This document shows, in pieces, positions 33,601-43,059 of a stretch of DNA of 52,001 bases (within the stretch, counting starts at the first letter, position 1; every line of letters begins with the position of its first letter). Where the stretch lies: IMG/VR virus record IMGVR_UViG_3300047382_000707, positions 1-52,001 of that record. One strand, 5' to 3'. The stretch is from a virus. A program made the translations under genes and the position numbers. The notes under the pieces are model-generated. The model was not told the origin of the DNA and did no database searches. It worked only from the letters and a program-made list of their open reading frames with translations.

Positions 33601-36429
33601 TACGAATTCTATATTAAGATTTTCTAAAGAAAAATCACTTGAAGATACAAATTGACTTATTACATCAGTTGAAGATGCAGAACCACTCGAAATTAAATCA
33701 TCAAGAATTTGATATCCTATTTCATCACTAACATCTAAATTAAAATTTGGCGTTAATGGTGTACATTGACTAACAATATCATCTGTAATTGTTATTGTAT
33801 CAATTAATGGTATGGATTGTATTTTAGATATCCATATCTTATCATTTGTACCAACATTTCGAGGTATTGGTTCATATAGTTTTAAAACAATAGATTTTTC
33901 TATGTTTTTATATTCTATTTGATTTGTAGTAGGATTTGTTATCTTATCTGAAAATGTTGTTTCATCAATTCCCCATGTACCAATCAATTTATTATTACCA
34001 TCACCAAGGTGTAAGTAGTGAGTTAAGAATGGTGAAGTAAAATCATCAAACCCTTTTGAATTCCATTGTTTTACAAATGAAGTTCTAAGGTCACCAACTA
34101 CTCTTCCTCTTCTAAGAGTTAAATCACCTTTATCAAATGTTATGTTAACAGTTTCAAACTTACCTGTTGCTCTTGAATCACCCTCTTCATTATATGGAAC
34201 TAATAGTAATTGAAAATTAATTATATTTCTTGAATTTCTTAAAGCTCCAAACCTTCTACCCTTTTTAATAATGTTTCTCATATTAAATTGAGCAACACCT
34301 TGTGGTTCAAATTTACCCAAGTAGTTTTCCCTTACAGGTTTACCAAGATATATGTGTATATAGTTTGTATTTACCGATTGCCATGATATGTTGAAATCAA
34401 CATCAATGCCTTTAAAATCAGGTCCTTTAATTACTTGTGGATAATTAATATGTGTGATATCAGGACCAGGTAAATATGCTTTACTTTCTGCAGTAATTAT
34501 ACATTTTTCAATATCACCAGAACCACCTCTTCGTGATACAGGTTGAACATATAATGTATATGTACCTGCTCCGTTTGGAAAGTCTTTACCACTTAATGTA
34601 ATAGTACCATTTAATGGAATAGTTTTTTTAACTTTTCCAAGTGTATAGATTACTTTATCTGCATCTACTGATTTGTATCCTATTCTAATTGCCTTTGGGT
34701 CTGATATATTTAATTGAGCAGATGTTCTATCTAATTTAAGAGCAGGTTTAGTTGGAGGTTCAGATACGGGTTCTTTAAATACCTGTACTTGTATATCATT
34801 ATTACCAGGATATAATCTAAAACTTGTTTCTAAACCTTTAAATTCTTTATTATTTTTTCCAGATTTAATTTGGAAACTACCATTGTGTGTAAAATCCGTT
34901 ATACCATTTGCATAAAATTCTATTCGTGGCTCGGGGTCTCCAACTTGTTGTTCAATTTGAAATATTACGATATCATCATCATCTAATACAGAACCAACTT
35001 GTCCATAATTAGTTTTCCATACAATAGTATCATCAGTTGGAACATCTCCAATTATCCTTACCTTATATGTAGATTCAATTTTTGGTGATTCGAGTATCTC
35101 AACATTTTTTCTTAAACTAAAACCAACTCGTAATGAGTGAGATTTAGGTCTTACAGAAACATTTGTTTTTGAAAAAGTAGAATAGTCTGATGGTTGTTGT
35201 ACCCACTTACCATCCACTTTTCTTTCTAATACTATCTCATAATAGTTAAATGGAATCGTACCTAACGTTAGTTTAGCTGGTTTTAATGTAGGTGATGTCT
35301 TTATAGGACTCGTACCAATATTACCATATGGTTTTCTTATAAAACTTCTTGCAGGAACATCTCTTGGAGGTAATCCCAACTTAGGTAAATTATCAAAATT
35401 GTCATATCCATATCCACCAAAATTGATAGTGGAAAAATTATTACGTCTATTTGAACTAGCTCCGCCAAATCCAAAATTTATATCATCAAATCCAATGGTA
35501 TTTCCACCTGATGTTCTCGATGGTCCTATATTTCCATTAAATTCTCCAAATCCAGTTCCACCTAAAAATTGTTTGTTATTACCAAGATAATCATCCATAT
35601 CTCTATTGAATCCATCAGATGATGGAGTAACTCTTGGATTAACATTTCCACTTGAAGGTCTTGGTCTTGGTGAACTTACATCAGGTAATTCTGGTCTACC
35701 ACCACTTAAAACGGGTGTAGTATCTATTATTGGTTTAATAGTTTTTGTTATACTACGTTGTACAGAAGAAACTCTCCACTCATCTTTTGAAGCAAAGTTA
35801 CTTTTTTTAACTGTAATTATTTTTCTTTGTAATAATTCTTTTTCAGTAAAGTTTAAAATAAGTGTATGAAATTCTCCAGTTCCATTTGTTGTACCAACAT
35901 CTTTACCATCAACCATTACAGTTGCAGGTCCTCTATCAGTTGCAACCGTAATTTTTACAGGTGCGTTTTTATCTTTAACAGTTTGTTTTATTTTTATATT
36001 TGGATATACACACTTACCATTATCATAAGTTGCGGTTGAATCATAGTTCACCGCTTTAGGGTCTTTACAACCACCCTTTACTCTTACCGGGTCTACCTCA
36101 ATTGGTTTAATTGTACCTGTATTTGGTTTAACTACAATTGGTGGTAAATCTGGTTTTACAAAAATAGGTGTTTTAGGCTTTATTGGTAAATGTGAAATTT
36201 CCTCAAAAGGTTCTTTTGGTGGCCTTGGAGGATTGCTTCGTACAGGTCTTGGAGATACTGTACCTCCTCTTGGTGGTGAGACTCTTCCTCCACCACCACC
36301 TCCACCACCTCGTAGTGAAGTAACCGCAGATAGGGTTTCTGGCTCAAAACCCTGTGGGTTATTGCCAAACGGATTACCGAAATTATTTTCGTAATCATTA
36401 AAATCATCTTGGTCAAATCTTCTTCTCAT
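30658..36429 (-). CDS. Large baseplate/tail structural protein with GCxD motif and LamG-like domain
   Basis: The 1923-residue protein begins with an Asn/Gly/Pro-rich flexible region, including eight consecutive glycines at 41-48. A Cys-bounded motif GCKDPKAVNY...NGKC (121-140), like that of marine Bacteroidota surface proteins, follows. Next come Ig-like beta segments (about 180-800), a predominantly helical middle, and a LamG-like domain around 1290-1500 (WSLHINKDTG, IDEFRLWRTPL). The C-terminal third contains RGYYFDRYSLNIYEYI and Ser/Asp-rich strands. It has its own late-promoter candidate. The domain set suggests a peripheral baseplate or fibre-connector protein that may bind glycans, but no T4 equivalent can be assigned. 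Confidence 0.82.
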   Translation of the reverse strand: MRRRFDQDDFNDYENNFGNPFGNNPQGFEPETLSAVTSLRGGGGGGGGRVSPPRGGTVSPRPVRSNPPRPPKEPFEEISHLPIKPKTPIFVKPDLPPIVVKPNTGTIKPIEVDPVRVKGGCKDPKAVNYDSTATYDNGKCVYPNIKIKQTVKDKNAPVKITVATDRGPATVMVDGKDVGTTNGTGEFHTLILNFTEKELLQRKIITVKKSNFASKDEWRVSSVQRSITKTIKPIIDTTPVLSGGRPELPDVSSPRPRPSSGNVNPRVTPSSDGFNRDMDDYLGNNKQFLGGTGFGEFNGNIGPSRTSGGNTIGFDDINFGFGGASSNRRNNFSTINFGGYGYDNFDNLPKLGLPPRDVPARSFIRKPYGNIGTSPIKTSPTLKPAKLTLGTIPFNYYEIVLERKVDGKWVQQPSDYSTFSKTNVSVRPKSHSLRVGFSLRKNVEILESPKIESTYKVRIIGDVPTDDTIVWKTNYGQVGSVLDDDDIVIFQIEQQVGDPEPRIEFYANGITDFTHNGSFQIKSGKNNKEFKGLETSFRLYPGNNDIQVQVFKEPVSEPPTKPALKLDRTSAQLNISDPKAIRIGYKSVDADKVIYTLGKVKKTIPLNGTITLSGKDFPNGAGTYTLYVQPVSRRGGSGDIEKCIITAESKAYLPGPDITHINYPQVIKGPDFKGIDVDFNISWQSVNTNYIHIYLGKPVRENYLGKFEPQGVAQFNMRNIIKKGRRFGALRNSRNIINFQLLLVPYNEEGDSRATGKFETVNITFDKGDLTLRRGRVVGDLRTSFVKQWNSKGFDDFTSPFLTHYLHLGDGNNKLIGTWGIDETTFSDKITNPTTNQIEYKNIEKSIVLKLYEPIPRNVGTNDKIWISKIQSIPLIDTITITDDIVSQCTPLTPNFNLDVSDEIGYQILDDLISSGSASSTDVISQFVSSSDFSLENLNIEFVTQSSVVKEVGTGLLLEKAGIEDYNWKEFIKYSSAGERVENFYYKIKLLENYEDKYNTVNSLTSSIATRNEAKKLQFKIGEVKRGFDAFEKFLYSKPTSLSYPGAGLNSISSSEDSSTISWFNGILNSARDYDKYNTARLSFNLPKHIRDDENNSDFILFSDMVGQHFDVIYTHIKAVSKSNRVENKHEYGIDDTMLYHMLESLGWNADMGVQGQALWEYAFGKDIDGNQTTTMSGKDRQHEIWRRLLNNLPYLYKHKGTKRAISAALSCYGVPASLLTIMEFGGPTDPDGDTPQTFTYQDRTASILLSGSAAITVPWKKFTSVFSDDYPNSVEIRINTEQRQDQTIMSTDGWSLHINKDTGSLASIELKVSGSDTIYSSSTNLGALYNDEYTQIVVQKTVTGSNDVFYLYAQEPFQGRIRTKLSSSLEISGVSSWKSGSDLVIGGDNLTASIDEFRLWRTPLSDSKIDNHTLLPDAIDGNHVSASTTDLILRHDFEYPKNRHTSGDVNIKSVSINRTYSTSSIASNFENVSSYPYQYKSYDRDVTAVVPSTGNTVGNKVRFETQTLISDLNYKSRATKKSFDQSPTDSNRLGLFFSPTKEINMDIVKSFGKFNIDDYIGDPSDDYKPTYAKLNQLRGYYFDRYSLNIYEYIQLIRYIDQSLFNIIISLIPGRAQTSQGLLIEPHILERSKTQWKPSTAVKKDYKSVIDITDIGVSSDNKQYLTIVSASDNTSLSGESSDFVSVIDTDTSKVLVGTHSDFSATIGTEDNTTLNGFITANSGSDMAGISFTIDNTNLGESIQGEFDSDSFTQIGTDSDSLSIAGFGVFGKNGNSIRTKLDSDNNYIQERIKIFLLKKSYQVDIPENVSVDASQGRQFVSTTKYKKIVNILPFTGSDGNESTNPTVSGDIVEVTPLNGYFPTHYRNTGDLSAGLENSFYNGSKQTSATTLDGGSPVVTFTTNPNTLKVSDSGRGSGEPILEVD

Positions 36430-36449
36430 TTTACCTATCCTTGTACTCT

Positions 36450-36459
36450 ATATAAATAT
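36450..36459 (-). promoter_or_regulatory. Late-promoter candidate
   Basis: ATATTTATAT on the sense strand, 20 bases before the start of the 1923-residue gene and followed by an AAGGATAGG ribosome site. Confidence 0.6.
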
Positions 36460-36464
36460 TCATT

Positions 36465-38678
36465 TTATAAATAGTTTCTACCTCTGAATGGATTCGAAAT
36501 ACTACCTTCTCCATCCATTCTAAAAGCGTTAGGAATATTATTAAGTTCATTTAGTATTTCTTCTACTATTCGAGAACCACCTCCTCCGCCTCCACCGCGG
36601 TTGCCTCCTGTTATTACTATCGGCTTAATCGGTTCATCTACAACAGGGTCTGGTATTGGATATACACAAGAACCAATAGCTCTATAATTTGTAGCCTTAG
36701 GGTCATTACAGATTGGTCTTGGTGTTGGTGTTGGTATTGGTGTTGGGTCAATAGGGTCTTTTGGTCTATATTTACAACTTCCAATAGATTGATAATTAAT
36801 CGCCTCAGGGTCATTACACCTCTGAGGTGGTTTAGGTGCGGATATAGTTCTTGGATAAGTACCTCCACATCCACCAACTTCGTTTATTGATAATCCAGGT
36901 ACAGGAACTATTGAATCCTCAATAGCACATAGTATAAGTGTATCTCCTGGTTGTATTTGTGAACTTGTTTTTGTTTGTTCAAGTTTATTCTTATAAGTAA
37001 AAGATAAAGCTTGACCTGTAAAAATTTCTTCTGGACCATCTATATCTACAAGAGGTCTACCTTTTCTATAATCTCTACCTCGAGCTCTTCTCTCATCGAA
37101 ATAGTCCATTTCATTTCTGACAACTCTTGGGTTAGGAAATTTAACTCTTGTTTTTCTTGAGTTATTTACAATTTTATATTCCATCACTCGTGGAGGTGAT
37201 TTTATAATTTTTGGAACTTCCCTAACATCTCCTACGAACTTTGGTGCAACAGTATCTCTATATGTTATTTTATGTGCATCAAATTCTACACCTCGTGTTT
37301 CAACCGATTCATTATTTCTATCTCTGTATTTGATTGCTCCAGTATCCGACCAAATGTAATACAATTTTGTAATTAATTTGTATTCTGGTTCCGGGTCTGG
37401 TATTGGTGGAGTATTATCAATTACCTCTGTATCTATTTCTACATCAGTTGTTTCTACGGTAGTACCTCCTCCTAAATCTGCAAAATCTTCTACCTTTTCT
37501 TGATACTTACAACTTCCATCATCTTTATTTGCATATTTATTAAAGTTTACAGCAGACTTATCAGTACAACCTAATACAACCGCCGCTTCAACTTCAGCTT
37601 CTTTATATCTACAACTACCATCATTTTCTTTTGCTCTCGGATTGTAATTTAATGCTTCTTTATCAGTACATCCTCGAACAACACCACCTATTTCACCAGG
37701 TACAGTAGATTCAAACTTCTGATTTGCTTTTATTGTTTTAAGAATTCTTTTTACTTTATCAAAAGTAACTTGTTCATCTCTTGTTAATTCAACACTATTT
37801 TGAATTCTTCTCTTTGGTAAATAATATTCAATTGAGTTTCTAAGAGCTTGTTCTGCAACTGATTTTATAAATCTTACTGTTAGCTCAATTTTATCTAATT
37901 CACCTTTTGGTTTACCATATTTATTTGATGTAATATTCCATTCACTACCTTCAATAAAATAGTTCATGGATTCTATATACCTATCTTTAATATCGTTTAA
38001 TAACTTATCAAAAGAACCAACTTTAAATTCTTTTTGAATTAGTCTCTGATATCTTCTACCATCTTTAATTCTTCCTTTACTTCTTATAAAAGAATCAACT
38101 ACATTTAATATATCAATTCCTTCTATAAAGTTTCTTACATAGTAAATTGTATCATCTCTAAAGTTTCCATTTTCAACAAATAGATTATATCTTTTAACTA
38201 AATCCTTATTAGGTCTTACTGTATTCTTAAGAGGAACAACTCGTATTTCGGTTCTTGATGGAGAAATTTCGTGTATCCACAATTTATCTTCAGAAGATTC
38301 TTCTGAACCAACTCTTCTGTTTAGTAATGTAACTTGTGTTTTAAATATACCATTTGAATATCCAGCTTCTTTTATTAACTTTTCTAAATCAATAATAAAC
38401 TCAGATGAATCATTAAATTTTTTAGTTTCTTCACTACTTGTAATTAAAAAATACTCATTTATATTTTTATCATTAATATGAATATATCGTACAAGTTTAG
38501 CATCTTCACCTTGAGGCAGCTGATTATCATTTGAATCATATAGTATGAATTCAATCATATCAGAATACCCCATACCAAAGTTAGATTTTCTAATTTCCTT
38601 TTCGAAAATTTTTCTATCTTCTTTGTTTACAAGATATCCCTTTCTTTCAACTATTTCTTTAAATGTTTCTAACGCCAT
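36465..38678 (-). CDS. Baseplate-region structural protein with four GCTD-type Cys motifs
   Basis: The 737-residue protein has a helical N-terminal half. Two adjacent motifs, GCTDKEALNYN...DGSC and GCTDKSAVNFN...DGSC, lie at about residues 336-395. Two shortened versions, CNDPEAINY...GSC and CNDPKATNY...GSC, lie near 620 and 656. The pattern has paired cysteines and Asp/Asn residues, suggesting small disulfide- or calcium-stabilised loops; this is inference. A Pro/Thr-rich linker and a five-Gly run lie near the C-terminus. The neighbouring 1923-residue protein has one such motif, so the two may share an origin or location on the virion. Confidence 0.78.
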   Translation of the reverse strand: MALETFKEIVERKGYLVNKEDRKIFEKEIRKSNFGMGYSDMIEFILYDSNDNQLPQGEDAKLVRYIHINDKNINEYFLITSSEETKKFNDSSEFIIDLEKLIKEAGYSNGIFKTQVTLLNRRVGSEESSEDKLWIHEISPSRTEIRVVPLKNTVRPNKDLVKRYNLFVENGNFRDDTIYYVRNFIEGIDILNVVDSFIRSKGRIKDGRRYQRLIQKEFKVGSFDKLLNDIKDRYIESMNYFIEGSEWNITSNKYGKPKGELDKIELTVRFIKSVAEQALRNSIEYYLPKRRIQNSVELTRDEQVTFDKVKRILKTIKANQKFESTVPGEIGGVVRGCTDKEALNYNPRAKENDGSCRYKEAEVEAAVVLGCTDKSAVNFNKYANKDDGSCKYQEKVEDFADLGGGTTVETTDVEIDTEVIDNTPPIPDPEPEYKLITKLYYIWSDTGAIKYRDRNNESVETRGVEFDAHKITYRDTVAPKFVGDVREVPKIIKSPPRVMEYKIVNNSRKTRVKFPNPRVVRNEMDYFDERRARGRDYRKGRPLVDIDGPEEIFTGQALSFTYKNKLEQTKTSSQIQPGDTLILCAIEDSIVPVPGLSINEVGGCGGTYPRTISAPKPPQRCNDPEAINYQSIGSCKYRPKDPIDPTPIPTPTPRPICNDPKATNYRAIGSCVYPIPDPVVDEPIKPIVITGGNRGGGGGGGSRIVEEILNELNNIPNAFRMDGEGSISNPFRGRNYL

Positions 38679-38684
38679 AATCTA

Positions 38685-39974
38685 TTAGGTTTTTCTTCTA
38701 CTTCTTGCTTGCCAGTAACGAGTTTTCATTTTAAATTTCTCATTTGTAGTTTGGTTCGTCCAAATTATTTCTGTTTCATAAGTTCCCTTACCAATACTAC
38801 CTCTACTGAAAGTAACTGTTTTTGTACCAGGTGTTGAACCACCATCAGGACTTGCTGGAATAGTAAGTGAGTTTGGAACACCATTTAACCACTTTTTCTT
38901 TTTGATAACAGTTTCATCAACCTTAAGTGTAATTGGTTCAGGCCCCATATTATACCAATCATATTTAAGACCAGATAATCTACCCCTAGCTCCTTTTTTT
39001 CTATCATCCCATCGAGCTGCCCATTCTGGTTTTCTATTTTTACTTGATGGATGGAGTGCCCAACCAACAGTACCCTTAACTTGGAATTGTCCTTTATCTT
39101 CAACTATCCCTAACAAACTTGTTTGTTTGGCCGCTTCAACTTCTTTTTCTTTTGATTCAACAACTTGTTCTGTAACTGTTGCTTGTATTTCTGCTTGTTG
39201 TTGTAAAGATTTTACAATATCTTGTTGTGCAGTCAATTGTGCTTGTAAGGTTGTAACTTGAGCCTGTAAACCTTCTACTTGTGCAGATAAAGAAGCTCTT
39301 TCAATACCTTCCTTAGTACCTTTTATTAATGCTGATTGAAAATCTGCCAATAGTTCATTATACTTACTATTTAATTCTTCTTGAGATAAATTTAATTGTT
39401 CTACCTCACCTTCTTTAGAAGTTACTGTTCCCGTTAATGTTTGAATCTCTCCTTCAAGACCACTTATTGATGAACGTACTCGTGAATTATCAGATTCTAA
39501 TGACTTTATCTGTTGTTGAGAACCTGTAAATTGTGCAAGTAGTTTATTGTATCTTGGTAATGGTACAAACTTACCTTTTGTTTGTTTTTTTGGTTTTATT
39601 AATTCATCAACCTTAATATCAATTGCCTTCTGCAATTCATTTTCATCATAGATAGGTCTTTCTATTCTACCAGATGTTTCCCCACCAAATGAATTTCTAT
39701 CAGGATGAAAATCATTTATTGGAGGTAATTTATCAACAAAATCTGCTTTAAATCTTTTTGTAGTATCATCAAATCCTTTGATTGGTTTTTTTCCAAATGG
39801 AATTGGTCTCATTGGTTTTTGTACAAACCTACCTCTGTAATCTTTAAAATATCCTGGTGGAACTTGTTTACCATCTTTTTTTCGCACACGAATACCACCT
39901 CGTTTATCACGAGGAATAGCGTTTGAACCTTTCTTTACCAGCTCATCTATTCTAAACCTATCTTTAAGTCCCAT
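38685..39974 (-). CDS. Coiled-coil structural protein with Ig-like C-terminal domain
   Basis: The 429-residue protein has a basic, Pro-rich N-terminus (RKKDGKQVPPGYFKDYRGRF). A long coiled coil spans about residues 150-290, with many Gln/Leu heptads (QAQVTTLQAQLTAQQDIV). A C-terminal beta domain contains three Trp-rich strands (TVGWALHPSS, YDWYNMGPEPITL, TEIIWTNQTT) that look Ig-like. It is encoded directly after a baseplate gene and abuts both neighbours by a few bases. A trimeric, elongated baseplate or fibre component is likely from the architecture; no T4 counterpart is recognised. Confidence 0.75.
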   Translation of the reverse strand: MGLKDRFRIDELVKKGSNAIPRDKRGGIRVRKKDGKQVPPGYFKDYRGRFVQKPMRPIPFGKKPIKGFDDTTKRFKADFVDKLPPINDFHPDRNSFGGETSGRIERPIYDENELQKAIDIKVDELIKPKKQTKGKFVPLPRYNKLLAQFTGSQQQIKSLESDNSRVRSSISGLEGEIQTLTGTVTSKEGEVEQLNLSQEELNSKYNELLADFQSALIKGTKEGIERASLSAQVEGLQAQVTTLQAQLTAQQDIVKSLQQQAEIQATVTEQVVESKEKEVEAAKQTSLLGIVEDKGQFQVKGTVGWALHPSSKNRKPEWAARWDDRKKGARGRLSGLKYDWYNMGPEPITLKVDETVIKKKKWLNGVPNSLTIPASPDGGSTPGTKTVTFSRGSIGKGTYETEIIWTNQTTNEKFKMKTRYWQARSRRKT

Positions 39975-39975
39975 G

Positions 39976-41043
39976 TTACTTTTCTACCGTAAATGTTAAA
40001 TCTTTTTCAGTAAAATAATCTATTTCACCACTTCTATCTACTTTGATTTCAAAGTAATAATCTCTATTTATTTCAAAATTACTTAAATCTATTTTAAAGA
40101 AATTACCATTTGAATCACAACTTACTTTTGTATAGTTATCATTAAAAGGTACAATTACTTCTTCTGTAATAGCATCTTTTACTTGATAATATGTTGTAGA
40201 TGGTAAATACTTCACATCATTATATGCATATGTGTTTGAATAAGATTTTAAAGGATATCTTTCTCTACCAAATACTCGTATGGTTGGTTTACTTCCTCTC
40301 TTGTATCTTACTTTTAATCTTTTAAATGTTACATGGATATCATCTGCGGTTAGTTCAGTTAATGAACCTGTCGAGAAAGATGAATCATCCCAACCTATTC
40401 TAAGTTTTGGTTGGTATATTGTAGAAGTTTCTTTTCCAAAGAATTTTAATTGACCATAATCAGATGTATCTGATTCTTTAGAATTAGAATGTTTAATTAT
40501 AAAACCTTCGTTTGGAAGTGTACCACCAATCCATGTATTCATAGCTCCTAATACATTCATTTCAATATCTTCAGTTTGATATGAGAATGATTGTGATGCG
40601 GCTGAACCAGTGTACCATGTTCCTCCTTTACCATTAAATGAACCAGTTGTTCCTGCTAAGTAAGAACCATCACCCAACCAACTATCAGATTGAGTTCCTC
40701 TATTTTCCCAACTAACACCATCTGTTGTGATGTTATCAAAACGAGTACCGATTCCCATTTCCCAAGATTGAGAAATAGGATATGCATAGATTGTATAATC
40801 TAATGGAATCTCAATAGCATCACACTCTTTTAATAATAGGTGAGCAGAACTCATTGTTACTTCACCACTTGCTATGGATTGTGATAATGGAGTGGTGTTA
40901 AACTTGATAAGAGAACGAGCAGTATCTTTTAAGTTTCCATAATATGTTTTAGATACTTCTAATATTTCATCTAAACCTGTATTTTGAGTAGGTTGTTGTA
41001 AAAATATTGTTGAGTCTTTTGATGATGTTACGAAATGATACAT
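39976..41043 (-). CDS. Baseplate-associated protein with DNRLRE/CBM96-like pattern
   Basis: The 355-residue protein shows a beta pattern resembling DNRLRE/CBM96-type domains: an LLLKECDAIEIPLDYTIYAY strand pair, then ISQSWEMGIG, TDGVSWENRG and SDSW. These are reminiscent of the 'W..G.....dGvtW' signature. The C-terminal part is Ig-like (FEIKVDRSGEIDYF). It overlaps the gp6-like gene by one base, i.e. in the position where T4 encodes gp7 and gp8, so it is probably a baseplate wedge or peripheral protein. The domain match is by eye and weak. Confidence 0.68.
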   Translation of the reverse strand: MYHFVTSSKDSTIFLQQPTQNTGLDEILEVSKTYYGNLKDTARSLIKFNTTPLSQSIASGEVTMSSAHLLLKECDAIEIPLDYTIYAYPISQSWEMGIGTRFDNITTDGVSWENRGTQSDSWLGDGSYLAGTTGSFNGKGGTWYTGSAASQSFSYQTEDIEMNVLGAMNTWIGGTLPNEGFIIKHSNSKESDTSDYGQLKFFGKETSTIYQPKLRIGWDDSSFSTGSLTELTADDIHVTFKRLKVRYKRGSKPTIRVFGRERYPLKSYSNTYAYNDVKYLPSTTYYQVKDAITEEVIVPFNDNYTKVSCDSNGNFFKIDLSNFEINRDYYFEIKVDRSGEIDYFTEKDLTFTVEK

Positions 41044-43055
41044 TATACTACCCTCCCTTTTAAATCCTTATTAGGAAATTTAACCTCGAATACTGAAGGG
41101 TCTACTGATGGATATACCATCTTACCTTTAGTTGCCGCTTTAATATCATAAGAGTGTTCTGAGTAGTTTCCTAAACACTTGTTGAATACTTCACATTTTG
41201 GTACTGATTGAACTCCCTCAACACCTGCAATTAAGATTTCAACTTCTGAAATATTAATAGGCATATTAAACGTCCAATTATCTATATCGAAATATTCTTT
41301 TAATTCTGTTATACATTTTGTAAGAACTTCTCTTTTATTATATCCACCATAAACTCTGATTTCAAAATCTAAACCAATGTTAATAACAAACCCATCAATA
41401 ATATTAATACCATCTGTTAACATTCTATATTCACCAATATAAGTTTTTAAATTCTCCTTTACCGCTCTATTAAGAATACTTAAGTTCTTGTTTGAATTAT
41501 ATCCAAGAATGTATAAATTTATGGCAAAAGGATTATTAACCTCATTGGTTGTTCCCTTTTTAGTTTTTAAAATCCTACGAACCTCATCTCTCATTTCTTG
41601 GTCAGATAGGTCTTTACCCTTCATATCATTAATCAACCCAACAAACTCATCAAGTGATTCTGTATCTTTTAAAAGTGAAGCAGGTGAGTTATTATCTAAT
41701 TGACCATCTGGTGAACAAAATGCTTTTGCAATACCACCATACTTTGGTGGAAGAGAAAGAGCTCTCACTTGATAATCTTTACGAGTTACCGCTCTGTTTT
41801 GTGAACCAAAGTTTGCAAGTGCGTTTTCTCTGATTTCATCAATCGTTTCCTCACCTCTACCACCAGTTGCAGGTATTTCATTATCAACCGCTACTGATGA
41901 TTTCATTTTGTTATAAAGAGTTGTTTCGTTTTGTGCAAAAGTTTTGGTATCATCATCAAACTCAATTCTTTTAATTGAAGTTAATTCACCCTTACCAACA
42001 TTTGATTCAACACCACCACCTACTAAGTAAGATACACTCATAGTTGTATTAGATGGGGCCTGTCCATATGATGTAGTTTTCAAAAAGTTAGCGGGGTCAT
42101 ACGCTGAACTCATTTTATCAATAGAGGAATTTAATCCCAATCCTACATTTTTTAAGTTTGGAACTAATTGTTCATCATTGGTTGAATTACCACCACCAAA
42201 TACAATGCTAGTACTATTATCTTGATTTATCTTTTTAACAAATCTTTTTGAAGTTTTTAATACTCTAAGTACATTAGATACAGAATCTTTAAATTGTGCT
42301 AAATCTTTATCAGTTTGTTCTGATACAGGATAATCAACATAAACCATTTCTTGAGCAAGATATGGAACTTCATACCACTTACCACCATTAGTATCCCTAA
42401 CATCATAGATATCAATTACATTTTTATCTGCAATATTAATTGATGAAAATTGTTCTGGTGAACCAAAATCAACATTTACAGTTTTAAGTTCTCCTGATAC
42501 TGCTTTAACATATTTTTTTATAAGATACTGAGTTGGTTCTCCACCATCATCAGTATAGACCGTTATCTCTCTATCTGTTGCATCATTAAAATCAACGAGT
42601 TCTGTTGTTCTAAATCTTACACTTGTTTTGGATGATTCTATAACCATACCTTGTTTAATTCTAAGGTAGTAATCAGAATCAGGTCTGTTATCTTCTCCAC
42701 TACCCACTGCAGGTGCAAGTTGGTAAACGGATAGTTGTACAATAGCAGGTGCAGTAACTTTTGGTTTATATCCGAGGTAGTTAGCTAATGCTATTACATT
42801 TTGTTTATCTTCTGCATATAACATTAATGATTCTTTTAATGAATCATCTGTATAGTAAGATAATATATCCCCAAGATAAGATGCCATTTCAATAAACATC
42901 ATACCAGGTGATGATTCATTAAAATCAGAATACGTTTTAGGGAAATAGGTTTTAGAGTACTCTACTAAGTTTTTTCTAAAGGAGGCAAAATCTTTACTAA
43001 GATACTTTATATCTCTTCCTTGATTACTTTTAAAATTTGCTGAATTTAATGCCAT
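41043..43055 (-). CDS. gp6: Baseplate wedge protein, T4 gp6-like (baseplate J family)
   Basis: The 670-residue protein is nearly the same length as T4 gp6 (660). The N-terminal region DIKYLSKDFASFRKNLVEY...FNESSPGMMFIEMASYLGDILSYYTDD is the conserved gp6/baseplate J opening. Later segments include LANYLGYKPK, ATGGRGEETIDEIRENA and AVTRKDYQVRALSLPPKYG, the last being the typical J-family core. It would dimerise to form the inner baseplate ring. It is preceded within four bases by the gp25-like gene, the classical T4 neighbour. Confidence 0.93.
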   Translation of the reverse strand: MALNSANFKSNQGRDIKYLSKDFASFRKNLVEYSKTYFPKTYSDFNESSPGMMFIEMASYLGDILSYYTDDSLKESLMLYAEDKQNVIALANYLGYKPKVTAPAIVQLSVYQLAPAVGSGEDNRPDSDYYLRIKQGMVIESSKTSVRFRTTELVDFNDATDREITVYTDDGGEPTQYLIKKYVKAVSGELKTVNVDFGSPEQFSSINIADKNVIDIYDVRDTNGGKWYEVPYLAQEMVYVDYPVSEQTDKDLAQFKDSVSNVLRVLKTSKRFVKKINQDNSTSIVFGGGNSTNDEQLVPNLKNVGLGLNSSIDKMSSAYDPANFLKTTSYGQAPSNTTMSVSYLVGGGVESNVGKGELTSIKRIEFDDDTKTFAQNETTLYNKMKSSVAVDNEIPATGGRGEETIDEIRENALANFGSQNRAVTRKDYQVRALSLPPKYGGIAKAFCSPDGQLDNNSPASLLKDTESLDEFVGLINDMKGKDLSDQEMRDEVRRILKTKKGTTNEVNNPFAINLYILGYNSNKNLSILNRAVKENLKTYIGEYRMLTDGINIIDGFVINIGLDFEIRVYGGYNKREVLTKCITELKEYFDIDNWTFNMPINISEVEILIAGVEGVQSVPKCEVFNKCLGNYSEHSYDIKAATKGKMVYPSVDPSVFEVKFPNKDLKGRVV

Positions 43056-43059
43056 AATA

